26,900 nt of DNA from Melioribacter roseus. Lineage in GTDB: Bacteria; Bacteroidota; Ignavibacteria; Ignavibacteriales; Melioribacteraceae. The position numbers and the translations under genes are program-made. Where the stretch lies: the NCBI GenBank assembly GCA_020724325.1, contig DYHC01000001.1:9136-36035 (forward strand), given 5' to 3'. The notes beneath the pieces were generated by a model. That model did no database searches. It was not told the origin of the DNA and was given only the letters and a program-made list of their open reading frames with translations. Positions 16,984 to 24,688 of the stretch are shown one piece after another (position 1 is the stretch's first letter; each line of letters opens with the position of its first letter).

Positions 16984-17547
16984 CTAAGTTAGATGAACAA
17001 TAAAATGACAAGTTTGACCTCCTCTTCTAACCGTTTCTGCAATATCGACTTTAAACGGTTTACCAAGCGCCGTTTCAAAAATTGTTTGATGTGTTGTACG
17101 GGTACACTCGCAATGGAGGTCGTTTGTTTTTGGCTCCCGGTATTTTGCCGCCGGGCAGTAACATCCCGGTGATTTCTTGCCGTACCTAATGTGAACGTTT
17201 TCTCCATCTTTCCAGATTTCAAAATTCTGTGAATAAGCTTCAATCAACTTATCTACGTTACCGCTCCCTTTTGCAGCAATATCTTTTTTGAATTGAAATC
17301 TGTTGTAACAAGCACGTCCGCAATTTTCTATAAGCTTTACTTGTGTATCATGGTCTAATAACTTATCCATAGAGTCGAGAAGATCTGCCAGCCAATTTTC
17401 AACAAATTCTTTTTCCATCTTTAATTGGAGTAATTTCTTGTTATCATCCATCGGAGCTGCCGGCGTTTCACTGCACGTAAAGCTTGCTAATACAAATGGA
17501 CAAACTCCAAGTGCTAATAATTTCTGAGTAAATTCTCTTTGTTCCAT
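16984..17547 (-). CDS. Cysteine-rich protein of unknown function
   Basis: This 187-residue protein has nine cysteines. The N-terminus (about 1-26) is weakly signal-like, with an REF motif like a degraded Tat or lipoprotein leader and C16/C25. The body carries ENCGRAC (C76, C80), GCYC (C129, C131), CEC (C146, C148) and a C-terminal RRGGQTCHF segment (C180). The RRGGxxCxF ending resembles V4R/ATC-hydrolase/DUF6144-like proteins, and the paired cysteines suggest metal or iron-sulfur binding. I do not assign a function. A good Shine-Dalgarno (AGGGGA) lies just upstream of the ATG at 17547. It is downstream of, but not obviously linked to, the phosphoketolase gene. Confidence 0.6.
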   Translation of the reverse strand: MEQREFTQKLLALGVCPFVLASFTCSETPAAPMDDNKKLLQLKMEKEFVENWLADLLDSMDKLLDHDTQVKLIENCGRACYNRFQFKKDIAAKGSGNVDKLIEAYSQNFEIWKDGENVHIRYGKKSPGCYCPAAKYREPKTNDLHCECTRTTHQTIFETALGKPFKVDIAETVRRGGQTCHFIVHLT

Positions 17548-17788
17548 TTTTTCCCCTATTTAAAAAATTGTAACTAAGTAGACGAAAACGAGAGACTGCC
17601 GGTTCAAAAATTGAGATGTTTTACCACGTAATCCACCTATAACTCACTCACTCTACACAAAAACAATGGGCGGTGCTTAGTTTTAGAACTTAATAGCAAA
17701 GTAATATTCTTATTTTCTAACTGACTGTAAGCAGCTCTCTTTGCCATAATATAAATTTAATTCTCTTTTGAGTAGGCTGCATTATTAA

Positions 17789-17850
17789 ACCCAAAATTTT
17801 CATTAGTCCCGACTATGTCTGTCGGGACATTTCTAATTAATTTTTTGGGT
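17789..17850. terminator. Nested hairpin downstream of the phosphoketolase gene
   Basis: An 8-bp perfect stem GTCCCGAC (17806-17813) / GTCGGGAC (17821-17828) with a 7-base loop is enclosed by a second 8-bp stem, ACCCAAAA (17789-17796) / TTTTGGGT (17843-17850). It begins five bases after the phosphoketolase stop, where a terminator is expected. There is no clean U-run after it, so it may instead protect the 3' end or be a dispersed repeat. The rest of the 307-base spacer 17548-17854 shows only the ribosome-binding site of the next gene. Confidence 0.45.
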
Positions 17851-17854
17851 CAAA

Positions 17855-20233
17855 TTATTTTTTTGATGCTTTGCTGCCGTTCCATTTCCAATTTCTAACT
17901 TCGGGCATATCTTCTCCGTATTTTTCAATGTAACTTTTATGGTCCAGAAGTTTATCGCGCAAGGTTTGTTTTACATACGCAGCGTGTCCACCCAAACCCG
18001 GCACGCGGTCAATCACATCGCTTACAAGATGGAAACGATCGAGCTGGTTTAACACTACCATATCGAACGGCGTTGTTGTTGTGCCTTCTTCTTTATAGCC
18101 GCGGACGTGCAAATTTTTATGATTTTTTCTGCGGTAAGTTAAACGATGTATAAGCCACGGATAACCGTGAAAAGCAAATATGATCGGCTTATCTTCGGTA
18201 AATAGTAAATTAAATTCCTTGTCGCTCAAACCGTGTGGATGTTCGCTGCTTGGCTGAAGTGTCATTAAATCCACAATATTAATTACTCTTGCCTTCAGCT
18301 TTGGGAAATATTGTCTTAATAAATCAACTGCAGCCAAAGTTTCGAGGGTTGGAATATCGCCGGCACAAGCCATTATAACATCTGGTTCCCCGTTGTCATC
18401 GTTGCTTGCCCATTCCCAAATTCCCAATCCGGCAGTGCAATGTTTAATTGCCGCATCCATATTGAGCCACTGCAAAGCGGGCTGCTTGCCGGCAACTATT
18501 ACATTAACATAATTTTTACTTCTCAAACAATGGTCTGTAACGGAAAGCAAAGTGTTTGCATCCGGCGGAAGATAAACGCGGATAATATCGGCTTTCTTAT
18601 TTACAACATGATCTATAAATCCAGGGTCTTGATGACTAAACCCGTTGTGATCTTGCCTCCAAACATGCGACGTAAGTAGATAATTTAATGATGCAATTGG
18701 CTGACGCCAAGGTATATCTCGTGTAACCTTCAACCATTTGGCATGCTGGTTAAACATTGAATCGACAATATGAATAAATGCTTCGTAACATGAAAACAAG
18801 CCGTGTCTTCCTGAAAGCAAATAACCTTCCAGCCATCCCTGGCATAAATGCTCGCTGAGAACTTCCACTACTCTTCCATCATACGAAATATGATCGTCAT
18901 CTTTTAATATTTCGCCAATAAGCACTCGATCCGTAACATCAAAGACAGGTGTTAAGCGATTTGATGCGGTTTCATCGGGACCGAATATTCTGAAATTACG
19001 TACATCCCAATTAAGCTTAATAATATCCCGGATAAAATTTCCCATTATGCGTGTTGCTTCGCTTTCAATTACACCCGGCTTCGGAACAGCAACTGAATAA
19101 TCGCGGAAGTCTGGCATTTTCAGATCGTGTAAAAGTAATCCGCCGTTTGCACTTGGGTTAGCGCCCATTCTCTTTTTACCTTTAGGCGCAAGCTCTGCAA
19201 GTTCGGATTTGAATTTGCCGTTCTTATCGAAAAGTTCACCCGGTTTATAACGCTTCAACCATTTTTCGAGCATTTTTAAGTGTGCCGGTTTTGTAGAAAG
19301 CTCGGCAAGCGGAACCTGATGCGAACGAAATGTTCCTTCAACCTGAATGTTATCAACCTTGTCAGGACCCGTCCATCCTTTAGGTGTAACCAGAACAATC
19401 ATTGGCCAAATCGGTCGCTTCTTTAATCCATTGGTACGTGCATTATTTTGTATTTCTTTTATTTCAGCTACTATTTTATCAAGAGTTGAAGCCATTAATT
19501 GGTGCATTTTTTCAGGGTCCTTGCCTTCAACAAAATAAGGATTGTATCCGTATCCTTTAAATAATTGTTCAAGTTCTTCACGATCGATTCTTGCAAGTAA
19601 AGTAGGATTAGAAATTTTATATCCGTTCAAATGAAGAACCGGTAAAACAGCGCCATCGTGAATTGGATTAAGAAATTTATTAGAATGCCAGCTTGCAGCA
19701 AGCGCGCCGGTTTCTGCTTCGCCATCGCCTACAACACAAGCAACTATCAAATCGGGATTATCAAAAGCAGCTCCGTAGGCATGAGCAAGTGAATAACCAA
19801 GTTCGCCGCCTTCGTTAATTGAGCCCGGTATTTCAGGCGCTACATGGCTTGGTATTCCGCCAGGGAACGAAAACTGCTTGAATAATTTTTTTAGTCCAGC
19901 TTCATCTTGGGTGATGTTCGGATAAAATTCACTATACGTTCCTTCAAGGTATGTATTGGCAACCAAGGCGGGACCGCCGTGGCCAGGACCTGTTACATAA
20001 ATCATATTCAGATCGTTTTCATTTATTATCCGGTTAAGATGAACATAAATAAAATTTAAGCCGGGTGTGGTTCCCCAGTGACCGAGAAGTCTCGGTTTAA
20101 CATGCTTCAGTTTCAGGGGTTCTTTTAAAAGCGGGTTATCGAACAAATAAATTTGTCCAACCGATAAATAATTAGCCGCCCTCCAATAAGCGTGCATTTT
20201 CTTCATCATTTCTTTTGATAATGGTCCGTTCAT
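17855..20233 (-). CDS. xfp: Phosphoketolase (xylulose-5-phosphate / fructose-6-phosphate)
   Basis: This 792-residue protein is a full-length thiamine-diphosphate phosphoketolase. Family hallmarks in order are GHWGTTPG (51-58), GPGHGGPA (82-89), [17 protein letters not shown] (122-138), the TPP-binding GDGEAETG (169-176) and [10 protein letters not shown]. These are followed by a pyrimidine-binding domain containing [11 protein letters not shown] and [13 protein letters not shown], and a C-terminal domain. It splits xylulose-5-phosphate (and often fructose-6-phosphate) into acetyl phosphate and a smaller sugar phosphate. No acetate kinase or phosphotransacetylase gene is adjacent, so the use of acetyl phosphate is not visible here. 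A Shine-Dalgarno (AGAGGA) precedes the ATG at 20233. Confidence 0.96.
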   Translation of the reverse strand: MNGPLSKEMMKKMHAYWRAANYLSVGQIYLFDNPLLKEPLKLKHVKPRLLGHWGTTPGLNFIYVHLNRIINENDLNMIYVTGPGHGGPALVANTYLEGTYSEFYPNITQDEAGLKKLFKQFSFPGGIPSHVAPEIPGSINEGGELGYSLAHAYGAAFDNPDLIVACVVGDGEAETGALAASWHSNKFLNPIHDGAVLPVLHLNGYKISNPTLLARIDREELEQLFKGYGYNPYFVEGKDPEKMHQLMASTLDKIVAEIKEIQNNARTNGLKKRPIWPMIVLVTPKGWTGPDKVDNIQVEGTFRSHQVPLAELSTKPAHLKMLEKWLKRYKPGELFDKNGKFKSELAELAPKGKKRMGANPSANGGLLLHDLKMPDFRDYSVAVPKPGVIESEATRIMGNFIRDIIKLNWDVRNFRIFGPDETASNRLTPVFDVTDRVLIGEILKDDDHISYDGRVVEVLSEHLCQGWLEGYLLSGRHGLFSCYEAFIHIVDSMFNQHAKWLKVTRDIPWRQPIASLNYLLTSHVWRQDHNGFSHQDPGFIDHVVNKKADIIRVYLPPDANTLLSVTDHCLRSKNYVNVIVAGKQPALQWLNMDAAIKHCTAGLGIWEWASNDDNGEPDVIMACAGDIPTLETLAAVDLLRQYFPKLKARVINIVDLMTLQPSSEHPHGLSDKEFNLLFTEDKPIIFAFHGYPWLIHRLTYRRKNHKNLHVRGYKEEGTTTTPFDMVVLNQLDRFHLVSDVIDRVPGLGGHAAYVKQTLRDKLLDHKSYIEKYGEDMPEVRNWKWNGSKASKK

Positions 20234-20339
20234 AGCATCCTCTTTATTGTTGTAAAATTCACGAGCTAATTTATACCGAAGAAAATTAATACGCTACCGG
20301 CTCTCTATTTTCTTTGAAGTTGTTCAAATGTAATTTTTT

Positions 20340-20607
20340 CAATTCAGCACGAACCCTCAATCTTCTTAGAATGACAATTCTTCGTCGCTCGACAAGTCGG
20401 GATCCTCAGAATGACAGAGTAAAAAGTGTACTGTCATTCTGAACCGAACGAAGTGAAGTGAAGAATCTATTCGTATTCTGGGCTCGGAACCTAAACCTTG
20501 AAGGTCAAGAATTGTAATCTATTTCCTCATGACCTTCAAGGTTGTTGTTTCTCAGTCGCTTCGCTCCTTCGAAATGACTCTTCTCAGTCGCTTCGCTCCT
20601 TCGAAAT
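20340..20607. repeat. REP-like repeat-rich intergenic region
   Basis: The gene-free stretch 20234-20640 holds several repeats. A 12-bp inverted repeat, TCAGAATGACAG (20406-20417) and its complement (20431-20442), belongs to the GTCATTCTGA-type dispersed sequences common in this phylum group. A 14-bp perfect inverted repeat, AACCTTGAAGGTCA (20494-20507) and its complement (20530-20543), has a 22-base loop. Two direct copies of a 26-base unit starting TCTCAGTCGCTTCGCTCC (20550-20575 and 20582-20607) differ by nothing over the unit. None encodes protein. They are probably dispersed palindromic elements between the upstream DUF2891 3' end and the phosphoketolase promoter, able to fold in RNA. Confidence 0.6.
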
Positions 20608-20640
20608 AACACTACTGAATTTTTTAGAAGTCTACGTACG

Positions 20641-21726
20641 TTACTTTATTTCCGCCAGCATATAAACCGCAAAAGAAGCGAGCCAGTGCTCGCCTTCATA
20701 GTTCCCGCTGCTAATATACTGTAAGCCGGTTTTGGCATGTTTAATTGCAGAAGTAATAAAAATTTTTCTAAGCGGATCATTTTTCGGCAGATGATTTGCT
20801 ATACCAAACATGCACCAAGCACGGCTTAGGTTCAAACCATCGAGATGAACAAGTTTAGGATCGGTTCTATCCGTAACTACGGCGGGTTCAAGCAGACTTT
20901 TTGTTTTTGAAGCATCGGGCAGAAATTTTTTGAACCATTCTTCAAAATGGTTTGGTTCGAGAATTCTTCTCATCAGGTCGGCTTCCATCAATGCCGGTGA
21001 AAAGAAATCCTCCCCGCCCGGCTCCCACTTTGCGTCATAGTTCGTATCGTTATAGTAGTATGTCATTCCTCTTTCGATTAGAAGAGATTCTAAATGATAA
21101 TTTTTTGTTGCCCGCGCATAATCGAGCGCGAATGAAATGCCAAAAGCAGTATTAGGATGCACACCGGTTCGGATAGGATAATTCTGTTTTGGAATGAAAT
21201 CAATATATCGTTGAACAATTGCATCAGCCAATGGTTTTAAATTGGCAAACCAGGTTTTCCCTTGCGGGTCATCCCAGCCCTGAAGTTCTTCTGCTAATTT
21301 TAGCAACCAAGCCCAGCCGTAAGTTCGTTCAAATGATTTTCTGTTTGGCTTATTTAAATATTCCACTTCACTTTTTATGTTACTTTCGCTTAGATTTTCG
21401 TTAAGTGCTTTTCGGGTCTCTAAAGCGTTTTCGAGATCCGGAAAAAGTTTAAGTAAACGGATAAGCATCCAGTGTCCGTGAACAGATGAGTGCCAATCGA
21501 AACAACCGTAAAATGCGGGATGAAGTTTTGAAGGCGGCTCTACTTCGCTTGCGTCGTTCATTACATGATCCAGTTTGTTTGGATATTCTTTCTGGATACA
21601 TTTAAGGGCAAGCTTAGCAAAACCCGATGCAACATTAAAATCCAAATTTAACCCGTTCTTGTTCTGACCGGCACTTGAGGAGAGCCAAAAACAGATTACA
21701 AGACAGAACGTAAATAATCTTTTCAT
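20641..21726 (-). CDS. DUF2891 family secreted protein
   Basis: The ATG at 21726 (preceded by GGTGGAAAA) gives 361 residues starting with a signal peptide (about 1-21, ending SSAG/Q). An upstream in-frame ATG at 21831 would overlap the divergent gene and add a non-signal lead, and is rejected. The body shows the DUF2891 pattern: HPAFYGCFDWHSSVHGHWMLI, RTYGWAWLLKLAEELQGW, NYPIRTGVHPNTAFG and YDAKWEPGGEDFFSP. It is an all-helical, alpha/alpha-barrel-like family of unknown activity; conserved His/Asp/Trp residues hint at a carbohydrate-related enzyme, which is inference. It is divergent from the M14 peptidase operon across a 95-base spacer. Confidence 0.88.
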   Translation of the reverse strand: MKRLFTFCLVICFWLSSSAGQNKNGLNLDFNVASGFAKLALKCIQKEYPNKLDHVMNDASEVEPPSKLHPAFYGCFDWHSSVHGHWMLIRLLKLFPDLENALETRKALNENLSESNIKSEVEYLNKPNRKSFERTYGWAWLLKLAEELQGWDDPQGKTWFANLKPLADAIVQRYIDFIPKQNYPIRTGVHPNTAFGISFALDYARATKNYHLESLLIERGMTYYYNDTNYDAKWEPGGEDFFSPALMEADLMRRILEPNHFEEWFKKFLPDASKTKSLLEPAVVTDRTDPKLVHLDGLNLSRAWCMFGIANHLPKNDPLRKIFITSAIKHAKTGLQYISSGNYEGEHWLASFAVYMLAEIK

Positions 21727-21821
21727 TTTTCCACCATGAATTTTATTGATCTTGCTCAATTGATATATCAAGATAACAATTTTATTTTTATGTAGTAATA
21801 AACTGAATAAAGGAAAATTTA

Positions 21822-23453
21822 ATGCGTTCACTACTAATGTTTATCGTTTTGCTTTTTATTGCTTTATCTATTTCAACAGCGCAGTTTAAGAATGACCACC
21901 CTTTAACAGCAGCAGAAATTTCAAACTATGAATCTACTTCCCGTTACGAAGATGTAATAAATTTTATTAACTCATTAGGCAAGTTATCGAAAGATTTCCG
22001 CGTTGAAACACTTGCGGTTTCAACTGAGGGGCGCAGCATCCCGCTGATGATTATTGGCAAACCTTTGCCAAAAACACCGGCTGACTTAAAGAATGATAAA
22101 CGAATAGTTGTTTATATTCAGGGAAATATTCATGCTGGTGAAGTGGAGGGTAAAGAAGCGTCGCTAATGTTTGTAAGAGATCTGCTATTGAATAGAAAAG
22201 AATTGTTGAAAGATGTTGTTCTGCTTGTCTGTCCAATTTTTAACGCCGATGGAAATGAATTGATAAGTACTTCTAACCGTCCGCATCAGAAAGGACCGAA
22301 GAACGGAGTAGGAATTCGTTATAACGGACAGAATTTAGATTTGAACCGCGATGCAATGAAAGTTGAAACTCCAGAAGTAAAAGGCTTGCTAAATGCATTT
22401 AATAAATGGGATCCAGCTGTTTTTGTTGACCTTCACACTACAAACGGTTCATACAGACAGGAACCTGTTTCATTTACTTGGATGATGAATCCCGCCGGAG
22501 ATACAAGTTTGATTGCTTATACCCGCGATAAACTGATGCCGGCAGTTTCATACACATTATCTAATAAGTACAACACAATGAACTTATATTACGGAGAATT
22601 TGTTGACCAGCGCGATCATTCAAAAGGATGGATCTCTTATGCTTATGAACCGCGCTACATTGTTAATTATGTAGGGCTTCGTAACCGTATCGGAATATTG
22701 AATGAGAATTATGTTTATTCTGAATTTAAGGATCGGGTAATAGGCACTTATAACCTTCTATGGGAAATCGTTGACAATGTAATTGAAAATAAAAATGAGA
22801 TTAAAAAAATATTAAAAGAGGTTGATGAAAAAACAGTTGAGCGTGGAAGTAATCTAACCGATAAAGATTCTATTGCAATTTCATCTCGCGTTGTGCCAAC
22901 TAAAGTTCCTATTACAGTTAATACGTATGAACTGGAAACCCGCAAGGATGCTAACGGGCGGGAAAGATTGTATCCTACCGAAATTAAAAAAGTTGTTACT
23001 GTTCCTTATTTAGCAGACTATCTGCCAACAAAGCAAGTAAAACTTCCGTATGCTTACTTATTATCTGTTATGGATTCGAAGGTTATTAATCTATTAAAAA
23101 CTCATGGCATAAAGCTAGAACAACTTGCATCGGATATAGAACTGGATGTTCAGACTTTCAAAATAAAGGAACTTAAGCCCGAGCAGCGGCTTAACCAGGG
23201 GCACTACAATAATATTGTTAAAGGAGAATTTATTGCCGAAAAGAAAAAGTTTAATAAAGGAACTGTTGTTGTAAGACTTGCTCAGCCGCTTGCAAATGTT
23301 GCGGCATATCTATTAGAGCCCGAAACAGATGACGGGCTTCTTCATTGGAATTTTTTCGATAACTATTTGGTACCGCAGTGGGGAGGAGGATTTTTACCAT
23401 ACCCTGTTTATAAAGTTATGGAGAAGGTTGAGATCAAATCCCAAAAGTTTTGA
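21822..23453 (+). CDS. Secreted M14-family zinc carboxypeptidase
   Basis: This 543-residue protein has a signal peptide (1-20, ending STAQ). The M14 peptidase fold covers about 30-320. Zinc ligands are H104 and E107 in NIHAGEVEGKE and H205 in VDLHTTNG. N176/R177 in LDLNRD would bind the substrate carboxylate, and E295 in ILNENYVYSEF is the likely catalytic Glu. A C-terminal beta-rich domain of about 200 residues follows. It removes residues from peptide or peptidoglycan-peptide ends outside the cytoplasm. A Shine-Dalgarno (AAAGGAAAA) precedes ATG 21822. It heads a plus-strand run with the next two genes. Confidence 0.9.
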   Translation: MRSLLMFIVLLFIALSISTAQFKNDHPLTAAEISNYESTSRYEDVINFINSLGKLSKDFRVETLAVSTEGRSIPLMIIGKPLPKTPADLKNDKRIVVYIQGNIHAGEVEGKEASLMFVRDLLLNRKELLKDVVLLVCPIFNADGNELISTSNRPHQKGPKNGVGIRYNGQNLDLNRDAMKVETPEVKGLLNAFNKWDPAVFVDLHTTNGSYRQEPVSFTWMMNPAGDTSLIAYTRDKLMPAVSYTLSNKYNTMNLYYGEFVDQRDHSKGWISYAYEPRYIVNYVGLRNRIGILNENYVYSEFKDRVIGTYNLLWEIVDNVIENKNEIKKILKEVDEKTVERGSNLTDKDSIAISSRVVPTKVPITVNTYELETRKDANGRERLYPTEIKKVVTVPYLADYLPTKQVKLPYAYLLSVMDSKVINLLKTHGIKLEQLASDIELDVQTFKIKELKPEQRLNQGHYNNIVKGEFIAEKKKFNKGTVVVRLAQPLANVAAYLLEPETDDGLLHWNFFDNYLVPQWGGGFLPYPVYKVMEKVEIKSQKF

Positions 23454-23461
23454 ATAAATCA

Positions 23462-24127
23462 ATGAGTTTTAAAATTAATAACGACAAAATAGAATCAGGA
23501 AAATTTTCGGCTGACGAAATTAATTTTCTGAAAAGCTTAAAAACCCCGGAAGGTATTCAGTCTTTTCTTAACGAAACGAATTATAATCCGGATTATATAA
23601 CTTGCTCGCCTAAAAAAATAATTTACAGCAGAACCGCAAACTGTTTTGAAGGCGCTCTATTTGCAGCGGCTGCATTAAGAGTCTTGGGACATAAACCTTT
23701 GATAGTTGACCTAATAGCACATAATGACGACGACCATGTAATTGCATTATTCAAACAAAACAATTGTTATGGAGCGGCTGCAAAATCCAATACTACAACT
23801 TTAAGATTTAGAGAACCGGTTTATCGCACGCTTAGAGAACTGGTAATGTCATACTTCGATTTTTACTTCAATACACTTGGAGAAAAATCTTTGCGGAGCT
23901 ATTCTGTTCCGGTTAATCTCTCCCGTTTTGATAAATATAATTGGCTGACAACAGATGAAGATTTGGGATATATAGGAGATTTTTTATTTACAATAAAACA
24001 TTATCCGATCTTAACAAAAAAAATGATAAGGGAACTAAGCGGGGCAGATAAAGAAGTTGTAAAGCTTTGTTTTGCGGGTTCGATAGAAAAAGGTTTGTTC
24101 CAGCCGAAGAAGAACACCCGGAGTTAA
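23462..24127 (+). CDS. Transglutaminase/papain-like domain protein of unknown role
   Basis: The ATG at 23462 gives 221 residues. A TTG four codons upstream (23450), overlapping the upstream stop, is possible but less likely. The centre has a Cys in NCFEGALFAAAALRVLG, followed by a His in DDHVIALF, the order and spacing of a transglutaminase-like cysteine fold (with numbering from TTG, C65 and H96). The third polar residue may be in the AAKSNTTT stretch. No signal peptide is seen, so it is cytoplasmic. It lies nine bases after the M14 stop and one base before the cupin gene, so the three are co-transcribed. No experimentally defined function is known to me. Confidence 0.6.
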   Translation: MSFKINNDKIESGKFSADEINFLKSLKTPEGIQSFLNETNYNPDYITCSPKKIIYSRTANCFEGALFAAAALRVLGHKPLIVDLIAHNDDDHVIALFKQNNCYGAAAKSNTTTLRFREPVYRTLRELVMSYFDFYFNTLGEKSLRSYSVPVNLSRFDKYNWLTTDEDLGYIGDFLFTIKHYPILTKKMIRELSGADKEVVKLCFAGSIEKGLFQPKKNTRS

Positions 24128-24128
24128 A

Positions 24129-24458
24129 ATGAAAATAGAAAATGTTAAATATACTGTAACCGACTGGAGCAAAGTGGAAAGTAAAGAATTTAAAGGTGAA
24201 TCTGGTAAAGCATACTGGCGGACATTTGAACAGGGAAATATTCGCGTTCGAATTGTTGAATACTCAGAAAATTATTTGGCAGATCACTGGTGCAGCCGCG
24301 GTCACGTTGTTTATGTTCTTGAAGGCGAATTAATTACCCAGCTTAAAGACGGAAGAGAAACTATTCTTTATCCGGGCATGAGTTACCAGGTTGCCGATGA
24401 TGATATTCCACACCGGTCGAGAACCAAGGGTTATGTTAAACTGCTGATAGTTGATTGA
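24129..24458 (+). CDS. DHCW-motif cupin-fold protein
   Basis: This 109-residue, single-domain cupin carries ADHWCSRGHVVYVLEGEL, the DHWC-type motif of the DHCW cupin family, and a second cupin half with LYPGMSYQVADDDIPHRS. H/D/C residues of the first motif could bind a metal. Activity is unknown. It starts one base after the stop of the transglutaminase-like gene, the last gene of the M14 run. The 230 bases after it to the GH97 start hold no clear gene. A short inverted pair CGCTG/CAGCG is present just downstream, without a U-run. Confidence 0.85.
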   Translation: MKIENVKYTVTDWSKVESKEFKGESGKAYWRTFEQGNIRVRIVEYSENYLADHWCSRGHVVYVLEGELITQLKDGRETILYPGMSYQVADDDIPHRSRTKGYVKLLIVD

Positions 24459-24688
24459 TGATTGGAACGCTGATTAATAAACCAGCGCTGATTGCCCGGA
24501 GAAGCTGCAAAATCCATAATGAAATTAATTGTGTTCTCATCGCTTCTTTAGTGTTCTCAACCAAAGCTTTACAATTCTGAATGAAAATCTTTTCTAATCT
24601 GTTTTGTTTCTTGCAAATCTTTTTTGATACAAATAACTTGCATCCGGTTGTTTTGTTATGTACTAACATTACTTTGATGAGGAAAAAT

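Noticed and set aside
20550..20607. Two 26-base direct repeats as a mini CRISPR array
   Set aside because: Only two units, a 6-base gap between them, no cas genes and no further spacers; treated as a dispersed or tandem repeat.
23450..23461. TTG start for the transglutaminase-like gene overlapping the M14 stop
   Set aside because: An ATG lies four codons downstream and no Shine-Dalgarno favours the TTG; kept as an alternative only.
24531..24559. Direct repeat GTGTTCTCA twice with a 20-base period upstream of the GH97 gene, as an operator
   Set aside because: A 9-base match at short range is expected several times by chance in a window this size; no regulator gene nearby.
24581..24688. Longer N-terminus of the GH97 gene from ATG 24581
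   Set aside because: The clear Shine-Dalgarno and signal peptide at 24689 make the shorter protein far more likely.
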